Shown here: piece after piece, positions 5,162-6,552 of the stretch | How positions within the stretch are numbered: position 1 is the stretch's first letter | Layout of the letters: each line of letters begins with the position of its first letter | Assembly (NCBI GenBank): GCA_937894565.1 | Contig: CALBHK010000347.1 | Location: forward strand, 1-6,552 | Reading direction: 5' to 3' | DNA: 6,552 nt | Source of the DNA: an uncultured Chlamydiae bacterium | GTDB lineage: Bacteria; Chlamydiota; Chlamydiia; Chlamydiales; CALBHK01 | Notes under the pieces: model-generated | The model's input: only the letters and a program-made list of their open reading frames with translations | Databases searched by the model: none | Told to the model about the DNA's origin: nothing | Program-made: the position numbers and the translations under genes

Positions 5162-5256
5162 GCCGGAGATGGCTTGTAGCTTAGTATTTTCCTTAAGGCT
5201 GCTACATTCCTGTCCTGACCTAGTTCGGATAGCCCCAATTCTATAAGGTCCCCGGC
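5162..5256 (-). ncRNA. ffs: Signal recognition particle RNA, small bacterial (4.5S-like) type
   Basis: RNA scaffold of SRP that binds Ffh and FtsY to target nascent membrane proteins to the Sec translocon. On the minus strand 5220-5197 reads as the conserved apical domain: GGT, CAGG, ACA, the GGAA tetraloop (5210-5207), TGT, AGCAG, CC. The E. coli stem UCC/GGA is replaced by ACA/TGT, so pairing is kept while the sequence differs, and the symmetric-loop halves CAGG and AGCA bound by Ffh are unchanged. The ends GCCGGGGA and TCTCCGGC form an 8-bp closing stem (one G-U), giving about 95 nt with no Alu domain. A U-run (5159-5154) follows and probably ends the transcript. A promoter sits 8 nt upstream. 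The exact ends are inferred from pairing. Confidence 0.9.
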
Positions 5257-5263
5257 AACATAG

Positions 5264-5292
5264 ATTTTAAAGAAAAAATCCATTTAAAACAA
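5264..5292 (-). promoter_or_regulatory. Promoter for the SRP RNA
   Basis: TTGTTT (5292-5287) and TAAAAT (5269-5264, 5/6) lie 17 bp apart on the minus strand. The -10 box ends 8 nt before the first base of the closing stem at 5256, which is where a transcript would begin. The position supports both the promoter and the proposed RNA 5' end. It begins 9 nt after the stop of the upstream 161-aa gene. Confidence 0.6.
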
Positions 5293-5300
5293 TAGTCTGA

Positions 5301-5786
5301 CTAAAGTGCCAATAGTGGAAGAGAGAGGCTGCATTTGCGGTAGTGCTGCTCGTAAGAGGGAAGATTTACATTTTGAGCACTTTGCATAGTATGATCCTTA
5401 CGTTCTTCTTGAATTAGACTGGCATATCCAAGAAAGTGGGCCGAACCGGAGGATCCTTTTCCAAAACAACAGCAACCAAACCGAACCACAACACTTAAAG
5501 TACCAATAAAGGGAATAGCCTCAATGCACCCCCCCACCATATTCCCGATACCGTGTACGATATGACACGCTGCGCGTTTACACAAAGCTTGCTTTTCATA
5601 TTTAAACAAAATGGCAAAAGCAGAGAAAATGACAATCGCTAAAGCCGCTACAGTCTGCACAGCTCCTACAATAGTTGCGCGCATCAGTCCCGTTAAAGTA
5701 CCGAAAATAGGAATAGCAGAATAAAAAATGAGAGTCCCTTCCGTATGATTTAAAAAAGCGTCTAAAGAGCTAAAAATGGAACTCAT
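5301..5786 (-). CDS. Hypothetical hydrophobic cysteine-rich protein with internal repeat, Inc-like
   Basis: I do not recognise the exact family. The 161-aa product has two hydrophobic regions, about 18-61 (two possible passes split by Pro26 and Arg36) and about 76-108, and a polar tail from about 110. An internal duplication is visible: SAIPIFGTLTGLMR (23-36) and EAIPFIGTLSVVVR (89-102) share the pattern AIP-hydrophobic-GTL-R. Seven cysteines are present, including a CCC run at 105-107. There is no signal peptide. Paired hydrophobic lobes with polar ends recall chlamydial inclusion membrane (Inc) proteins, and proteins with HGIGN...EAIP-type segments are, to my recollection, common in amoeba-associated chlamydiae. 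It has its own promoter (5844-5816) and is probably monocistronic. Inc identity is an inference only. Confidence 0.75.
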   Translation of the reverse strand: MSSIFSSLDAFLNHTEGTLIFYSAIPIFGTLTGLMRATIVGAVQTVAALAIVIFSAFAILFKYEKQALCKRAACHIVHGIGNMVGGCIEAIPFIGTLSVVVRFGCCCFGKGSSGSAHFLGYASLIQEERKDHTMQSAQNVNLPSYEQHYRKCSLSLPLLAL

Positions 5787-5815
5787 AAATAAAAACCCAA
5801 ATTAAATTTAAATAA

Positions 5816-5844
5816 ATTGTACTGAATAAACTATTTTTATTCAA
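5816..5844 (-). promoter_or_regulatory. Promoter of the 161-aa gene with an inverted repeat in the spacer
   Basis: TTGAAT (5844-5839, 4/6) and TACAAT (5821-5816, 5/6) are 17 bp apart on the minus strand. The predicted start near 5809 gives a leader of about 22 nt. A perfect 7+7 bp dyad GAATAAA/TTTATTC (5824-5830 and 5836-5842) fills the spacer and touches the -35 box, so it could be an operator. Confidence 0.5.
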
Positions 5845-5852
5845 CGTGTTTT

Positions 5853-6212
5853 TTAATCAAACTTAAGTCCAATTTCTTCAAACGTCTCTATAATGGGCTC
5901 TTGAAGCTTTTGTGTGGTAGGATCTGCGTAATAATAGAAAATCCTATTATCCATCACCTTAATTAAAGAGACGTATGGAAAGGGGCGTCGATTCACTTCT
6001 TCATCCCAAAATGAAAGCTTGATACCCATCACAGATGGTTTGAGTGGTTCTTCTTTAATTTTTTCATAAAACCAGCTTTCACGAAAAACAATTGTCTTGC
6101 AAACTAAATTAAATAGAGTTTGCTGCGCTGAGTTTTTAGCTAGATGTGTTTTTTGATAAGATTTCTGATCGCTCTCAAATATGCGGGATGGCGTAGTCTG
6201 GTATCTGTATTG
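5853..6212 (-). pseudogene. Open frame lacking a start codon, probable 5'-truncated hypothetical gene
   Basis: From 6212 to the TAA at 5855-5853 the minus strand encodes 119 codons without a stop. The composition is protein-like: FRESWFYEKIKEEPLKPSV and MGIKLSFWDEEVNRRPFPYV in the middle, then IFYYYADPTTQKLQEPIIE and a tail FEEIGLKFD. The frame stays open to 6260, but that part overlaps the permease 3' end in another frame and has no ATG, GTG or TTG. The first GTG and ATG are at 6032 and 6029, inside the coherent sequence, and no ribosome binding site precedes them, so a 58-aa product is unlikely. The simplest reading is a gene whose 5' end was lost when it was joined to the permease gene. 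A non-standard ATT or ATA start is possible but unsupported. I do not recognise the family. Confidence 0.5.
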
Positions 6213-6213
6213 T

Positions 6214-6552
6214 TTATCTGTGAAAATATTGTTTGAGTGTTGTATGAAAAACCCATTCTGTTATTTTGTAGCTTAAAAGACCAATCAAAGAGAGCAAAAT
6301 AAGAGCTGCGTAAACTAAATCAACTCTTTGCTGCAAGCGGGCTGAATCAATAAGGCCTCCAAGGCCTCCGCCAGCAATAAATTCTCCTGAAACAACACCA
6401 ACAACCGATAGGCCCGCTGATGTTTTTAACCCAGAAAGCACTGTTGGAATGGCTGAAGGCAAATTAAGCTTGATCATTTGCTGCCATCGTGTGGCTTTAT
6501 AAAAGGAAAATAGCTCAATGTTATGTTGGTTTGTTTGCGCGAGTCCACTGAG
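6214..6552 (-). CDS. ABC transporter permease, nitrate/sulfonate/taurine (SsuC/TauC/ThiX) type, C-terminal part
   Basis: The open frame runs in from the window edge, so the N-terminal half is missing and 112 codons are seen. It matches the end of the binding-protein-dependent transport permease domain. The cytoplasmic coupling segment IELFSFYKATRWQQM precedes IKLNLPSAIPTVLSGLK, then comes a membrane helix with GVVSGEFIAGGGLGGLID (family pattern 'GEF.....GLG..I'), and a last helix VYAALILLSLIGLLSYKI. Permeases of this group import sulfonates, taurine, nitrate or thiamine precursors with a periplasmic binding protein and an ATPase; the substrate cannot be told from here. The glycine usual in the EAA-loop ('GASRWQ') is Lys (KATRWQ). 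The Met at 6477 is internal, not the start. No transporter partner follows it, so partners, if any, lie outside the window. Confidence 0.88.
   Translation of the reverse strand, partial: LSGLAQTNQHNIELFSFYKATRWQQMIKLNLPSAIPTVLSGLKTSAGLSVVGVVSGEFIAGGGLGGLIDSARLQQRVDLVYAALILLSLIGLLSYKITEWVFHTTLKQYFHR

Noticed and set aside
5160..5260. The region before the CPBP gene as a riboswitch or attenuator
   Set aside because: The GGAA-capped core with CAGG and AGCA loop halves matches SRP RNA specifically, which explains the structure better.
5853..6029. A 58-aa gene starting at the internal ATG at 6029
   Set aside because: The protein-like sequence continues well upstream of this codon and no ribosome binding site precedes it.

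Overview
All recognisable genes in this window lie on the minus strand, so gene order is read from high to low coordinates. The segment infA, tRNA-Thr, tuf, tRNA-Trp, secE and (at the very edge) nusG is the order I know from Chlamydiae. A PP2C-type phosphatase next to a NifS-like cysteine desulfurase is also a chlamydial pairing. Moderate-to-low GC, tRNAs without an encoded CCA and an Inc-like hydrophobic protein fit that too. The extra accessory genes (CPBP protease, nitrate/sulfonate-type ABC permease) and the relatively long gaps suggest an environmental, amoeba-associated lineage (Parachlamydia/Protochlamydia-like) rather than Chlamydia itself. The organism is inferred from gene order and family memory, not from a search.

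Layout from the 3' edge of the window: (a) 6552-6214, the C-terminal part of an ABC-transporter permease. (b) 6212-5853, an open frame with a well-formed C-terminus but no plausible start, probably a 5'-truncated gene. (c) 5786-5301, a 161-aa hydrophobic, cysteine-rich protein with an internal repeat and its own promoter. (d) 5256-5162, the small bacterial SRP RNA (ffs), recognised from its GGAA-capped apical core, with a good promoter and a U-run. (e) 5149-4430, a CPBP-family membrane protease starting 12 nt after the RNA. (f) 4371-3628 and 3631-2501, the PP2C phosphatase and cysteine desulfurase, overlapping by ATGA. (g) 2500-2180, a 321-nt gap with two terminator-like hairpins, a 160-bp near-perfect palindrome (MITE-like) and the infA promoter. 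(h) 2179-1, the translation/secretion block infA, tRNA-Thr(GGU), tuf, tRNA-Trp(CCA), secE and the first codons of nusG.

Functionally, block (h) joins translation initiation (IF-1), elongation (EF-Tu) and its tRNA substrates with the Sec translocon subunit SecE and the start of the nusG/ribosomal-protein region. The SRP RNA is part of the co-translational targeting route to the same translocon. Promoter candidates with 16-18-bp spacers precede infA, tRNA-Thr/tuf, secE, the PP2C-nifS pair, ffs and the 161-aa gene. The least explained items are the 160-bp palindrome between nifS and infA, the start-less frame at 6212-5853, and a non-canonical PLP-site motif in the cysteine desulfurase. I see no CRISPR array, prophage, complete transposase or other large novel system.
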